DNA of 64,000 nt from contig NZ_FUZE01000001.1 in assembly GCF_900168205.1 (NCBI RefSeq), positions 248,001-312,000 on the forward strand, written 5' to 3'. Source of the stretch: Chryseobacterium balustinum. GTDB lineage: Bacteria > Bacteroidota > Bacteroidia > Flavobacteriales > Weeksellaceae. Below the pieces are notes generated by a model, which worked only from the letters and a program-made list of their open reading frames with translations, did not search any database and was not told the DNA's origin. Made by a program: the position numbers and the translations under genes. Positions 34,513-43,032 of this stretch are shown here, piece after piece; the first letter of the stretch is position 1; each line of letters opens with the position of its first letter.

Positions 34513-36051
34513 ATGAAAAAAATAATAATATCTACAATAGCTGCTTCTGCACTTCTTTTTACAGTAAGTTGCGAAACAGATTTTGATACTGACGTAAAAG
34601 ACATCGTTGTAACGAAGGGTGAAGCGGATTTTTCTAAATATGTAGCTTTAGGAAATTCTCTAACTTCAGGTTATAGAGACGGTGCTCTTTATATTGATGG
34701 GCAAAATGAATCTTATCCTTCAATGATAGCTCAGCAAATGAAGCTTGTAGGAGGAGGAGATTTCAAACAGCCTTTAATGGCTGATAATAATGGAGGTCTT
34801 CTTCTGAATGTTGGTGCAAATGTACAGATTGCGAGTACAAAGCTTTATATTGACAGCTTTATAGCAGGTGCTCCAGACATAAAAAATGCGAATAATAACG
34901 TTGCTACAACTTTAACAAATACTGTTTTGGCAGGACCTTTCAATAATATGGGAGTTCCGGGAGCAAAAGTTTCTCATTTATTAGCTCCGGGGTATGGAAA
35001 CGTTGCAGGGATTTTAGCAAAAACAGCAAATCCTTATTTCGTAAGATTTGCATCAAGCCCTACAACTTCAGTTATTGCAGACTTTAAAACTCAAAAGCCG
35101 ACATTCTTTTCTTTATGGATAGGTAATAATGATGCTTTATTGTATGCTCTAGCGGGTGCTGATAGTTCAGTAGAAACTTTAACACCAGCGGCTCAGTTTA
35201 CTCAATATTATAACTTGTTGATTTCTGAGATTGCTACAACTAATGCTAAAGGAGTTGTTGCAAATATTCCTAGTGTAACATCTATTCCTTCGTTAACAAC
35301 GATTCCTACAAATCCTCTTACATCTGCTGTTTTAGGAGGAGGAAATGTGGCTGCTGGAGAAGCGAATATCGATAATCTGAATACAAATCTATACGGGCCA
35401 TTAAATCAGATATTAACAGCATTTGGAGCGGGAGATAGAATTAAACCTCTTTCTAAAACTGCTGCAAACCCATTGCTTATTAAGGATGAAAGTCTTCCGG
35501 ATTTAAAAGTTCAAATTACGGCTGCAGCTGCGGCCTCAGGTAATGCTCAATTAGTTGCTTTGGCGACTTATTTAGGAAACACTTATGGGCAGGCTAGACA
35601 GGCAAAAGCAGGAGACTTGGTTCCTCTAACAACTAAGTCTGAAATTGGTAAAACAGAACCGACTGCATTAGCTGCTCTTTCGGCAAAAGGGGTTTCTTAT
35701 CCATTTGCAGATAAATATATTTTAATTCCATCTGAAATTACAGAAATCAATACGGCTATTGATGCTTATAATGTGACAATTAAAGCAGCAGCAGCTTCAA
35801 AAGGATATGCTTTTGTTGATGCAAATAAGAAAATGAATGAGCTTGGATCTCAGTCAGGAGTTTCTTGGGATGGGGTGAGATATACTGCTAAATTTGTTAC
35901 AGGAGGAGCTTTCTCTTTAGACGGAGTTCACCTTACAGGTAGAGGGTATGCAATTATTGCAAATGAATTTATTAAATCAATAAATACGACTTATAAATCG
36001 AATTTACCACAGGTTGACCCTAATAAATATTCAGGCGTTAAATTTCCTTAA
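34513..36051 (+). CDS. SGNH/GDSL hydrolase lipoprotein
   Basis: A 512-residue lipoprotein with lipobox LFTVSC (Cys20). SGNH blocks are in order: block I as ALGNSLTSGYRDG (nucleophile Ser49), a block II-like glycine in NNMGVPGAKVSH, block III as WIGNNDAL, and block V as SLDGVHLTGRGYAI near residue 475 with the Asp/His of the triad. A large insertion between blocks III and V explains the length. It should be an esterase or lipase anchored to a membrane, probably the outer one. It shares a transcript with the FadL-like gene upstream. Confidence 0.88.
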   Translation: MKKIIISTIAASALLFTVSCETDFDTDVKDIVVTKGEADFSKYVALGNSLTSGYRDGALYIDGQNESYPSMIAQQMKLVGGGDFKQPLMADNNGGLLLNVGANVQIASTKLYIDSFIAGAPDIKNANNNVATTLTNTVLAGPFNNMGVPGAKVSHLLAPGYGNVAGILAKTANPYFVRFASSPTTSVIADFKTQKPTFFSLWIGNNDALLYALAGADSSVETLTPAAQFTQYYNLLISEIATTNAKGVVANIPSVTSIPSLTTIPTNPLTSAVLGGGNVAAGEANIDNLNTNLYGPLNQILTAFGAGDRIKPLSKTAANPLLIKDESLPDLKVQITAAAAASGNAQLVALATYLGNTYGQARQAKAGDLVPLTTKSEIGKTEPTALAALSAKGVSYPFADKYILIPSEITEINTAIDAYNVTIKAAAASKGYAFVDANKKMNELGSQSGVSWDGVRYTAKFVTGGAFSLDGVHLTGRGYAIIANEFIKSINTTYKSNLPQVDPNKYSGVKFP

Positions 36052-36076
36052 TCGGGAATAAAAATAAATAATGGAA

Positions 36077-36108
36077 ACCACAGGATTGATTCTTGTGGTT
36101 TTTTTTTA
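36077..36108 (+). terminator. Terminator after the GDSL lipoprotein gene, overlapping the prs promoter
   Basis: AACCACA and TGTGGTT form the stem, followed by eight T's. The T run is also part of the spacer of the prs promoter. Confidence 0.75.
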
Positions 36109-36114
36109 AATTTG
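36086..36114 (+). promoter_or_regulatory. Promoter of prs
   Basis: TTG (36086-36088), an 18-base spacer and TAAATTTG (36107-36114), 22 bases before the ATG at 36137. It lies inside the preceding terminator hairpin. Confidence 0.65.
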
Positions 36115-36136
36115 CAAAATCTTTTAAAAAGTAAAA

Positions 36137-37075
36137 ATGGCCGATCAGTTAAGTTATCTATTTTCAACAAGAACGAGTAAAGATCTTGCGGAAAAAATTG
36201 CCCAGCATTATGGGAAAGAATTAGGAAAAATCAACTTTCAGGAGTTCAGCGACGGAGAATTTGAACCAGTTTTAGACGAGTCTGTAAGAGGAGGAAGAGT
36301 TTTCCTAATCGGATCTACGTTTCCGCCGGCAGACAATCTTTTAGAATTGCTTCTAATGATTGATGCTGCAAAAAGAGCTTCTGCAAAAAGTATTACCGTA
36401 GTACTTCCGTACTTTGGGCTTGCAAGACAAGACAGAAAAGACAAGCCAAGAGCACCGATTGGAGCTAAATTAGTGGCAAATCTTTTAACGGCTGCAGGTG
36501 CAACAAGAGTAATGACGATGGATTTGCATGCTGATCAGATTCAAGGATTCTTCGAAATTCCTGTGGATCATTTGTATGCTTCTACAATCTTTGTAGATTA
36601 CATCAGAGACCTTAAGCTTGATAATCTTACGATTGCTTCTCCAGATATGGGAGGTGCAAAAAGAGCGAAAAACTATGCAGGTCACCTTGGTGCGGATGTA
36701 GTAATTGCTTACAAAGAAAGAAAAAAAGCAAACGTGGTAGAAGAAATGTTCCTTATCGGAGATGTGGAAGGTAAAAATGTAATCCTTATTGATGACATGA
36801 TTGATACCGCAGGAACGCTTTGTAAAGCTGCAGAGATTCTAATGGAAAAAGGAGCAAAATCTGTAAGAGCAATGGCGACTCACGGAGTGCTTTCTGGGAA
36901 GGCTTACGACAATATCGAGAACTCACAATTGTTGGAAGTTATTGTAACTGACTCAATTCCTGTAAAAACTAATTTGACATCTAAAATAAAAGTGCTATCT
37001 TGCGCCCCATTATTTGCAGATGTTATGAAGATGGTGCATGAGCATCAATCGATTAGCAGTAAATTTGTTATCTAG
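36137..37075 (+). CDS. prs: Ribose-phosphate pyrophosphokinase
   Basis: A 312-residue PRPP synthetase: ribose 5-phosphate plus ATP gives PRPP and AMP, feeding purine, pyrimidine, His and Trp synthesis. Motifs are FSDGEF, the ATP-binding PYFGLARQDRKDKPRAPIGAK, MDLHADQIQGFF, PDMGGAKRA, and the PRPP loop ILIDDMIDTAGTLCKAA. Length is normal. It sits directly before the L25 gene, an arrangement common in bacteria, with a 56-base gap. Confidence 0.98.
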   Translation: MADQLSYLFSTRTSKDLAEKIAQHYGKELGKINFQEFSDGEFEPVLDESVRGGRVFLIGSTFPPADNLLELLLMIDAAKRASAKSITVVLPYFGLARQDRKDKPRAPIGAKLVANLLTAAGATRVMTMDLHADQIQGFFEIPVDHLYASTIFVDYIRDLKLDNLTIASPDMGGAKRAKNYAGHLGADVVIAYKERKKANVVEEMFLIGDVEGKNVILIDDMIDTAGTLCKAAEILMEKGAKSVRAMATHGVLSGKAYDNIENSQLLEVIVTDSIPVKTNLTSKIKVLSCAPLFADVMKMVHEHQSISSKFVI

Positions 37076-37131
37076 TTGATAATTAATTATTTGCGAATTT
37101 AAAACAAAACAATTTTTTTAAAATTTTTATA

Positions 37132-37776
37132 ATGAAATCTATTACAATTCAAGGTACAAAAAGAGAAAGCGTGGGCAAAAAGTCTACAAAAGCTTTACGT
37201 GATGCTGAATTAGTTCCTTGTGTTGTTTACGGAGGTGGTGAGCCATTGAATTTCTCTGCTACAGAGAAGTCATTCAAAGGTTTGGTATATACTCCTGAAG
37301 CACACACGGTATCTATTGAAGTTGACGGACAGGTAATTCCTGCAGTTCTTCAAGATATTCAGTTCCACCCAATTACAGACAAGATCATTCACGCAGACTT
37401 CTACAGATTATCTGATGATAAGCCGGTAGTTATGGAAGTTCCTGTAAGAATCACTGGTCGTTCTAAAGGTGTTGTAGCTGGTGGTGTTCTACGTCAGACT
37501 TTCAGAAAATTGAAAGTAAAAGCTATTCCTGCAAACTTGCCAGATGAAGTAGTTGTAGATATTACTTCGCTTAAAATTGGTAACAAACTTTATGTTGGGA
37601 CAATCAAAACTGAAGGATATTCTTTCATGCACCCAGACAATGCAGTTGTTGTAGCTGTTAAAATGTCTAGAAATGCAGCTAAAGGTGGAGCAGCAGCTCA
37701 AGATGATGAGGATGAAGAAGAAGTTGCAACTGAAGAAGGAGCAGCTCCAGAAGCAGCTGAAGCTTCAGCAGAATAA
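37132..37776 (+). CDS. rplY: 50S ribosomal protein L25 (CTC form)
   Basis: A 214-residue L25 of the long general-stress-protein CTC type. The L25 domain (residues 1-95) contains [21 protein letters not shown] and [25 protein letters not shown] segments. The CTC domain (about 96-185) contains [18 protein letters not shown], and the tail is very acidic and Ala-rich. It binds 5S rRNA in the large subunit. It follows prs, likely on the same transcript, and ends at a clear terminator. Confidence 0.96.
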   Translation: MKSITIQGTKRESVGKKSTKALRDAELVPCVVYGGGEPLNFSATEKSFKGLVYTPEAHTVSIEVDGQVIPAVLQDIQFHPITDKIIHADFYRLSDDKPVVMEVPVRITGRSKGVVAGGVLRQTFRKLKVKAIPANLPDEVVVDITSLKIGNKLYVGTIKTEGYSFMHPDNAVVVAVKMSRNAAKGGAAAQDDEDEEEVATEEGAAPEAAEASAE

Positions 37777-37802
37777 GAATATTTTCTTACTCAAAATACA
37801 AG

Positions 37803-37830
37803 AACCTGTCAATTTTGGCAGGTTTTTTTG
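37803..37830 (+). terminator. Terminator of the prs-rplY operon
   Basis: AACCTGTC pairs with GGCAGGTT (one G-T pair) around AATTTT, followed by seven T's. Confidence 0.8.
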
Positions 37831-37885
37831 TTTTAGATTAAATCGATCACTCTATTAATCTGGCAGACTTTTAGATAAAAAATCG

Positions 37886-37893
37886 TAAATTTG
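37886..37893 (+). promoter_or_regulatory. Putative -7 box (TAAATTTG) of sufS
   Basis: TAAATTTG, 42 bases before the ATG at 37936, located after the rplY terminator, so sufS probably has its own promoter. Confidence 0.45.
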
Positions 37894-37935
37894 ATGCGTT
37901 CTAAATAAAGAGCTTTTTAATTAAAAATTGTAAAA

Positions 37936-39156
37936 ATGTTTGACATTCAGGAAATCAGAAGTCAGTTTTCTATATTAAATCAGGAGGTGAACGGTAAACC
38001 ATTGGTTTATTTAGATAATGCAGCAACGTCTCAGAAACCCAACTCGGTACTTGAGGTTTGGAATCAATATTATACAGAACTCAATGCTAATGTGCATAGA
38101 GGAATTCATACGTTAAGTCAATTAGCAACGGAAGAAATGGAGCTTTCTAGAAGAAAAATCCAGAAATTTATCAATGCTAAAAATGATTTTGAAATCATTT
38201 TCACTAAAGGAACAACCGAAGGCTTAAATCTTATCTCTTACATTTTAACTCAAAAGTTAAAGAAAGATGATGAGATTATTATTTCATATTTAGAACATCA
38301 TTCGAATATCGTTCCGTGGCAATTGCTTTGCGAAAGAACGGGTGCGAAACTTCGTGTGATCCCTATCGATGAAAACGGAATTCTTCAGCTTGATTATTTA
38401 GATCAGTTTTTAAGTGAAAAAACAAAAGTAGTTTCCGTGAATCAGGTTTCCAATGCTTTGGGAATTGTAAATTCTATTGAAGAAATTATTGCTAAAACAA
38501 GAGCTAATTCAGACGCTTATATTGTGATAGATGGTGCTCAATCGGCTCCTCACTTTACGATTGATGTACAGAAGTTAGACTGCGATTTCTTCGTTTTTTC
38601 AGGGCACAAAATGTATGCTCCGATGGGAACAGGAATATTGTACGGAAAACAGGAAATTCTTGAAGATTTGCCACCTTTCCATGGGGGAGGAGAAATGATT
38701 GCGGTTTGTTCGTTCGATGCAACTACTTATGCGGGTTTGCCTTTTAAATATGAAGCCGGGACGCCAAATGTAGGTGGAAACATTGCTTTAGGAGCTGCTA
38801 TTGATTTCATTAAAAAAATAGGACAGGAGAATATTCAGAATCATGAAAATGCTTTACTGGATTATGCACAAAGACAACTTTTGGAAATAGACGGATTGAA
38901 AGTGTATGGAGAAAAGGCACACAGAACAGGCGTAGTTTCCTTTAATCTTGAAGGAGTAGGTATTTCCTCAGATGTGGGGATGATTCTTGATAAAATGGGT
39001 GTTGCGGTAAGAACAGGACATCATTGTACGCAACCGATTATGGATTTCTTTAATATTGCCGGAACCGTAAGAGCAAGTTTTGCCGTTTACAATACGTTCC
39101 AGGAAATTGATCTATTAGTAGAGGGTGTGAAAAAAGCACAAAGAATGCTTTCTTAA
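37936..39156 (+). CDS. sufS: Cysteine desulfurase SufS
   Basis: A 406-residue PLP enzyme of the SufS (group II) type that releases sulfur from cysteine for Fe-S assembly. The N-terminal YLDNAATSQKP, TKGTTEGLNLI and HHSNIVPWQ segments lead to the PLP lysine in FSGHKMYAPMGTG, and the catalytic Cys is in VRTGHHCTQP, as in SufS. It works with SufBCD, whose genes lie about 31 kb away on the other strand. No sufE or sufU lies next to it. A terminator follows. Confidence 0.97.
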   Translation: MFDIQEIRSQFSILNQEVNGKPLVYLDNAATSQKPNSVLEVWNQYYTELNANVHRGIHTLSQLATEEMELSRRKIQKFINAKNDFEIIFTKGTTEGLNLISYILTQKLKKDDEIIISYLEHHSNIVPWQLLCERTGAKLRVIPIDENGILQLDYLDQFLSEKTKVVSVNQVSNALGIVNSIEEIIAKTRANSDAYIVIDGAQSAPHFTIDVQKLDCDFFVFSGHKMYAPMGTGILYGKQEILEDLPPFHGGGEMIAVCSFDATTYAGLPFKYEAGTPNVGGNIALGAAIDFIKKIGQENIQNHENALLDYAQRQLLEIDGLKVYGEKAHRTGVVSFNLEGVGISSDVGMILDKMGVAVRTGHHCTQPIMDFFNIAGTVRASFAVYNTFQEIDLLVEGVKKAQRMLS

Positions 39157-39166
39157 AATATTTAAC

Positions 39167-39196
39167 AGACTGTTTCATTGAGACAGTCTTTATTTT
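39167..39196 (+). terminator. Terminator after sufS
   Basis: AGACTGTTTC pairs with GAGACAGTCT (one G-T pair), then TTATTTTTT. An in-frame TTG at 39178 that could extend the next gene lies inside this hairpin, which argues against that start. Confidence 0.75.
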
Positions 39197-39204
39197 TTAC
39201 TCTG

Positions 39205-40320
39205 ATGAAATTTAAAAATTTTTATGTTTTCGCGCTATTGTTGTTTCCTTTGTTGTTTAGTGCAACAACAATCCCTTTTGAATATATTGACGGAAAAATA
39301 ATCATCAATGTTGATATCAAAAATAAGAAACATAATTTCATCTTTGATACAGGTGCTTTAACGATTATTTCTTCTAAACTAAAAGGTTCGTTGAACGAAA
39401 AGAAAAGCAATCTTGTTTTTAATGCGATTGATGCTAATAATGCGAAATCGAAAATGGACCTTTTTTCAACAAGCGATTTGAAATTGGCTGATTTGAAATT
39501 TAAAAATATTAATTTTTCATTTGCAGATATCAGTTGGATGGATTCTCGAGCTTGTAAAAAGATCAGCGGAATTTTCGGAGCTAATATGATGAATGATAAA
39601 GTTTGGCGAATTGATTTTAAAACCAAAACAATTATTATTTCGGATAAAGTAATAGAAAGCTCTGCTCAATCGGTGTCAATCTCTTTTTCTGAGGAAAATT
39701 TCACTCATGTTCCTACAATCAATGTCAATATAAGAAAGCAGAATTTTAATGTATTTTTCGATACAGGAGCGGGTTCTGGTTTTACACTCGATCCAAGATC
39801 TTATCAATTAGTAAAAGATAATAATTTTCTGATCTTTGAAGGACTTTTATCTCAATCATTAAGCAGCATTAGTAAAGGCGAAAGAAAGCTTGATGTGATG
39901 GAAGTTGAGGTTGATAATAAAGTTTTGGATAATCAGATTGTTGATACGAGTTCAGATTCGCGAAATTTGGTTGGAACAAGATTCATGGAGAATTTTCTCA
40001 TCGATTTAGATTTCGTCAACAAAAAAGTCATTCTTAATCCAACAGACAAAACCCCGGAATATAATAGCTTCGGAATTGCTTTTTCTCCTGTGGAAAATCA
40101 TTTGGTTATTGTCAATAAGCTTAAAATTCCAGAGTTGTCAGAATTAAATGTAGCAGATAAGATTATTAAAGTAAATAATATTGATGTTTCAAAAATCAAT
40201 GCTGAAATTTTTTGTGAAGTCAAAAAAATCATTGACAACACTCAGGTTATTGTCATCCAAATTGAATCCAAGAAAGAGTTTAAACTCGAAAAGAAAAATA
40301 TTTTACAGTATTTGAACTAA
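39205..40320 (+). CDS. Retropepsin-like aspartyl protease with PDZ-like C-terminus
   Basis: A 371-residue exported protein read from ATG 39205 (MKFKNFYVFALLLFPLLFSA, signal peptide). Two Asp-Thr-Gly motifs are present, FIFDTGA (Asp48) and VFFDTGAG (Asp186), each followed by a hydrophobic-hydrophobic-Gly type region. This is the tandem aspartyl protease layout of a Bacteroidota family. The last 80 residues include ELNVADKIIKVNNIDVSKINAE, a PDZ-like ligand segment. Substrates are unknown. The earlier TTG start lies in the sufS terminator and is rejected. It is a single gene. Confidence 0.82.
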   Translation: MKFKNFYVFALLLFPLLFSATTIPFEYIDGKIIINVDIKNKKHNFIFDTGALTIISSKLKGSLNEKKSNLVFNAIDANNAKSKMDLFSTSDLKLADLKFKNINFSFADISWMDSRACKKISGIFGANMMNDKVWRIDFKTKTIIISDKVIESSAQSVSISFSEENFTHVPTINVNIRKQNFNVFFDTGAGSGFTLDPRSYQLVKDNNFLIFEGLLSQSLSSISKGERKLDVMEVEVDNKVLDNQIVDTSSDSRNLVGTRFMENFLIDLDFVNKKVILNPTDKTPEYNSFGIAFSPVENHLVIVNKLKIPELSELNVADKIIKVNNIDVSKINAEIFCEVKKIIDNTQVIVIQIESKKEFKLEKKNILQYLN

Positions 40321-40401
40321 CTAATTTATAAAGTTGCTTATTATAGATTTTGGCGATTGCTCAAATTTTCTTTTAATTACTTTTATTAAAATGCTTTGAG
40401 T

Positions 40402-40409
40402 TAATTTTG
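40402..40409 (+). promoter_or_regulatory. Orphan -7 box (TAATTTTG) in a gene-free gap
   Basis: TAATTTTG matches the consensus and points at the hairpin 40458-40493 with no reading frame between. In such AT-rich DNA a chance match is quite possible. Confidence 0.25.
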
Positions 40410-40457
40410 TAGTTAGAATGTATTGAAATACCAAGAGCTAATTTTTTTCTTCATAGA

Positions 40458-40499
40458 AAAATCCCTTTCAAAGTTATTTTTGAAAGGGATTTTATTTTT
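40458..40499 (-). terminator. Hairpin copy 1 at the end of the toxin gene
   Basis: AAAATCCCTTTCA (40458-40470) and its complement (40481-40493) form a 13-bp stem with a 10-base loop. On the minus strand it overlaps the stop of the toxin gene and ends in T's. Nearly the same hairpin occurs at 41093-41125, on the other side of the toxin-antitoxin pair. Confidence 0.75.
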
Positions 40500-40812
40500 C
40501 TCGTTCTATTTTTTCTGGATTTTGTCTGGTGTCAAAAACATCGGCAATTTTAATGAACTGATTTTCAGTATCAATAGAATAAATTATTTTATAATTTGAT
40601 TCTACAATATAATGATATTCAATATTCCGGTTTTCCAGCAAAAGTTCTCTTTGACCGATTTTAGGATTGTAAATTAATTTATTGGGAGCTAAAAGAATTT
40701 TAGTGATAATGTTTAATGCAACTTGATAACTCTTAGAAACTTCCTTGTAATAATTGAAAATTTCATCAATCTGTTTTTCAGAAAATTCAGACCAAATAAC
40801 TTCGTATTTCAA
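40492..40812 (-). CDS. RelE/ParE family toxin
   Basis: A 106-residue toxin of the RelE/ParE fold. The N-terminal YEVIWSEFSEKQIDEIFNYY and C-terminal YKIIYSIDTENQFIKIADVFDTRQNPEKI match the family, including the typical FDTRQNP ending. RelE-type members cleave mRNA at the ribosome and ParE-type members act on gyrase; the residues here do not decide which. It overlaps the upstream antitoxin gene by 4 bases (ATGA type), so the two are coupled. It sits in an accessory position between the sufS/protease region and the heme operon. Confidence 0.87.
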   Translation of the reverse strand: MKYEVIWSEFSEKQIDEIFNYYKEVSKSYQVALNIITKILLAPNKLIYNPKIGQRELLLENRNIEYHYIVESNYKIIYSIDTENQFIKIADVFDTRQNPEKIEREK

Positions 40813-41045
40813 TTTGAATATTTTGAAAGTAATTCGGAAGTTGTTTTAAAATTTTTATTTTCAAAATCATCTTCTGATTTTGAAATCCTTTCATTCATTT
40901 CTTTAACACTTAATTTTTTAAGCTTATTTTCTTCCTCAATATTTTTAGTTTTTTTCAATAACTTTTCAAACTGAGCAATCACTTCCTCACTTTGAAGCTT
41001 AAGAAAGTCTTGTATAAACTCTAATTTTCTTGATTGAATATCCAT
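40809..41045 (-). CDS. Putative antitoxin of the RelE/ParE toxin
   Basis: A 78-residue protein, rich in Lys and Glu, mainly helical: FIQDFLKLQSEEVIAQFEKLLKKTKN, then a disordered-looking C-terminal part ending in ELLSKYSN. This is the layout of type II antitoxins: an N-terminal dimer domain and a C-terminal toxin-wrapping tail. Such small antitoxins next to ParE-like toxins are common in Bacteroidota. I do not recognise a DNA-binding family with certainty. The start overlaps nothing and has a promoter with a palindrome over it. Confidence 0.75.
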   Translation of the reverse strand: MDIQSRKLEFIQDFLKLQSEEVIAQFEKLLKKTKNIEEENKLKKLSVKEMNERISKSEDDFENKNFKTTSELLSKYSN

Positions 41046-41055
41046 TTTAGAAATA

Positions 41056-41072
41056 TTTGATAATCAAATGTA
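41056..41072 (-). promoter_or_regulatory. Promoter -7 box with overlapping operator palindrome of the toxin-antitoxin operon
   Basis: TACATTTG (41065-41072, minus strand) fits TAnnTTTG and lies 19 bases before the antitoxin ATG. TTTGATAATCAAA (41056-41068) is a perfect 13-base palindrome overlapping its downstream half. This is a plausible operator for autoregulation by the antitoxin or complex. Confidence 0.5.
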
Positions 41073-41092
41073 TAAAAATAATTTTGGAATTG

Positions 41093-41130
41093 AAAATCCC
41101 TTTCAATTAGTTTGAAAGGGATTTTATTTT
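41093..41130. terminator. Hairpin copy 2 upstream of the antitoxin, downstream of hemE
   Basis: AAAATCCCTTTCAA (41093-41106) and its complement (41112-41125) form a 14-bp stem with a 5-base loop, followed on the plus strand by ATTTTT. It may be the original terminator of the hem operon. It repeats the hairpin at 40458-40493. Confidence 0.65.
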
Positions 41131-41148
41131 TAATAAATATTACATAAA

Positions 41149-41229
41149 GTTTGTCATTCCGTAGGAATCTCGACAATGTATTTGCGTAATTTTTTAAAAC
41201 TAAATTTAGATTTCTCCGGAATGACAAAC
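41149..41229. repeat. REP-like palindromic repeat
   Basis: Left arm GTTTGTCATTCCGTAGGAATCT (41149-41170 in full) and right arm (41208-41229) are reverse complements at 20 of 22 positions, with a 37-base AT-rich centre. Part of the same sequence occurs between sufC and sufD. No reading frame is needed to explain it; the 68-residue frame across it (41021-41227) is not credible. Confidence 0.7.
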
Positions 41230-41276
41230 GTATTGAAAAATCTGTGTCGATCCGTGAAGATCTGTGGGAATAAAAT

Positions 41277-42308
41277 TTAATTATTCGGCTTCCAATCTAC
41301 CACCGCTCTGATAAACGCTTCCGCGTTTTCCAAAGGAATATTTGGTAAAATTCCGTGGCCTAAATTGGCAATATATCGGTCTTTTCCGAAACGGTTAATC
41401 ATTTCATTCACCATTTTCTTAATTGTTTCAGGTGTAGAATGCAATCTTGCAGGATCAAAATTTCCTTGCAGCGTCATTGTGTGATTCGTCAAAGTTCTTG
41501 CAAATTCCGGCTTGATCGTCCAGTCAACTCCTAAAGCTGAAACCGGAGCCATTGTCATTTCTTCCAAAGCAAACCAACATCCTTTTCCAAAAACTACAAC
41601 ATGAGTTAATGGGCTTAAAGCTTCAACGATTTGGTTGATATATTTCCAAGAAAACTCTTGGTAATCTTCCGGAGAAAGCATTCCGCCCCAAGAATCGAAA
41701 ACCTGAACGGCAGAAACTCCTTTTTCAACTTTTCTTTTCAGATAAGCAATTGTGGTATCTGTGATTTTCTGAAGTAACAAATGCGCCGCTTCTGGTTGTT
41801 GGAAACAGAAAGATTTAGCAATATCAAAAGCCTTGCTTCCTTTTCCTTCCACGCAATAGCAAAGAATCGTCCACGGAGAACCCGCAAAACCAATCAATGG
41901 AATGTCGTTGTCTAATTTGATTAAAGTCAGCTCTATAGCGTCAAAAACGTATCCTAAAGTATCATTCACATCCGGAACAATTACATTCTGTACATCTTCC
42001 ATCGTTCTGATCGGATTATCCAACCACGGGCCTACATTTTCCTTCATTTTAAAATCAATCCCCATTGCTTGAGGAACCACCAAAATATCCGAAAACAAAA
42101 TCGCCGCATCCAAAGGATATCTTTTGATGGGCTGAACTGTAATTTCAGAAGCTAATTCCGGAGTCTGGCATCTTGTGAAGAAATCGTACTTATCGCGAAG
42201 CGCTATAAATTCAGGTAAATATCGGCCTGCCTGTCTCATCATCCAAACCGGTGGTCTTTCTACAATTTCACCACGAAGTGCTTTTAAATATAGGTCGTTT
42301 TTAATCAT
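41277..42308 (-). CDS. hemE: Uroporphyrinogen decarboxylase
   Basis: A 343-residue enzyme that converts uroporphyrinogen III to coproporphyrinogen III. Motifs are [16 protein letters not shown] (substrate-binding arginines) near the start, [42 protein letters not shown], and the C-terminal [19 protein letters not shown]. Length is normal. It is the last gene of the heme operon, 37 bases after hemD; no hemF, hemN, hemG or hemH lies downstream in this window. Confidence 0.97.
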   Translation of the reverse strand: MIKNDLYLKALRGEIVERPPVWMMRQAGRYLPEFIALRDKYDFFTRCQTPELASEITVQPIKRYPLDAAILFSDILVVPQAMGIDFKMKENVGPWLDNPIRTMEDVQNVIVPDVNDTLGYVFDAIELTLIKLDNDIPLIGFAGSPWTILCYCVEGKGSKAFDIAKSFCFQQPEAAHLLLQKITDTTIAYLKRKVEKGVSAVQVFDSWGGMLSPEDYQEFSWKYINQIVEALSPLTHVVVFGKGCWFALEEMTMAPVSALGVDWTIKPEFARTLTNHTMTLQGNFDPARLHSTPETIKKMVNEMINRFGKDRYIANLGHGILPNIPLENAEAFIRAVVDWKPNN

Positions 42309-42345
42309 AATTTTAATTGATAATTGACGGTTTTTAGTTGATAGG

Positions 42346-43032
42346 TTATGAAATATCTTTCATTAATCTATTTTTTATGACCGACAATATGTTTAATAAA
42401 GTATTTTCTGTACTCGTAAAAATCTCAGATTTTGTATGTTTTCTTACCTCTTTAGAAGTAGTTTCTCCTATTGAAAAAAGAATGGCATTTTCTAAAGAAT
42501 TATTTTTCGCAAAACTACGAACTCCGCTCGGGCTAAAAAAAACTATTGCATGATATTTTTCATGTATCACAGGATTAAGTGCTTCGGTCTCATAAACAGT
42601 CACTTTTTTATATGAAATATTTTGTAACGGAAGTTTTTTATCTAAAACATCCAGTGCTAAATTTCCACAAAAATGAATGAATTTTTCGTGAGCGCAGTTT
42701 TCGATAATAAAATGGGATAATGTTTCTGCGTTTTTTAAAACCTTAAAGGTTCCGAATCCGTTTTTACGAAGTTCTCTTTTGGTTTTTTCGCCTACACAAT
42801 AGATTTTATTGTAGTTTTTTGCAGTAAAATCTTCATTAGGCAGAAACCTGTTTTCAAAAAAAGATTTTACACCATTGAAACTTGTGAAAATAAGCGATCG
42901 ATCTTTCAGGTCAAAACGCTCTACAGAAATCGATTTTGTTTTTATCACCTCAACACAATCAATCGAAATATTATTTCCCAGTTTTTCTGAAAGATATTTA
43001 GAATCGATGCTTTTGGTAAATAAAATGTTCAT
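42346..43032 (-). CDS. hemD: Uroporphyrinogen-III synthase
   Basis: A 228-residue protein with the weakly conserved two-lobed HemD pattern: [17 protein letters not shown] and [18 protein letters not shown] in the first lobe, then [38 protein letters not shown] and [17 protein letters not shown] in the second. It closes hydroxymethylbilane with inversion of ring D. Position between hemC and hemE supports the call. Its start overlaps the stop of the amidase gene by one base, so translation is coupled to a peptidoglycan-type enzyme. Confidence 0.9.
   Translation of the reverse strand: MNILFTKSIDSKYLSEKLGNNISIDCVEVIKTKSISVERFDLKDRSLIFTSFNGVKSFFENRFLPNEDFTAKNYNKIYCVGEKTKRELRKNGFGTFKVLKNAETLSHFIIENCAHEKFIHFCGNLALDVLDKKLPLQNISYKKVTVYETEALNPVIHEKYHAIVFFSPSGVRSFAKNNSLENAILFSIGETTSKEVRKHTKSEIFTSTENTLLNILSVIKNRLMKDIS

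Noticed and set aside
39178..39204. Upstream TTG start of the aspartyl protease
   Set aside because: It lies inside the sufS terminator; ATG 39205 gives a clean signal peptide.
40723..40974. 83-residue plus-strand frame opposite the toxin and antitoxin genes
   Set aside because: It is the complement of two well-supported genes and rich in Phe/Ser/Leu as expected for such shadows.
41021..41227. 68-residue open frame on the minus strand over the antitoxin start and the REP-like repeat
   Set aside because: It crosses the palindrome and the TA promoter, has no family features and no promoter.
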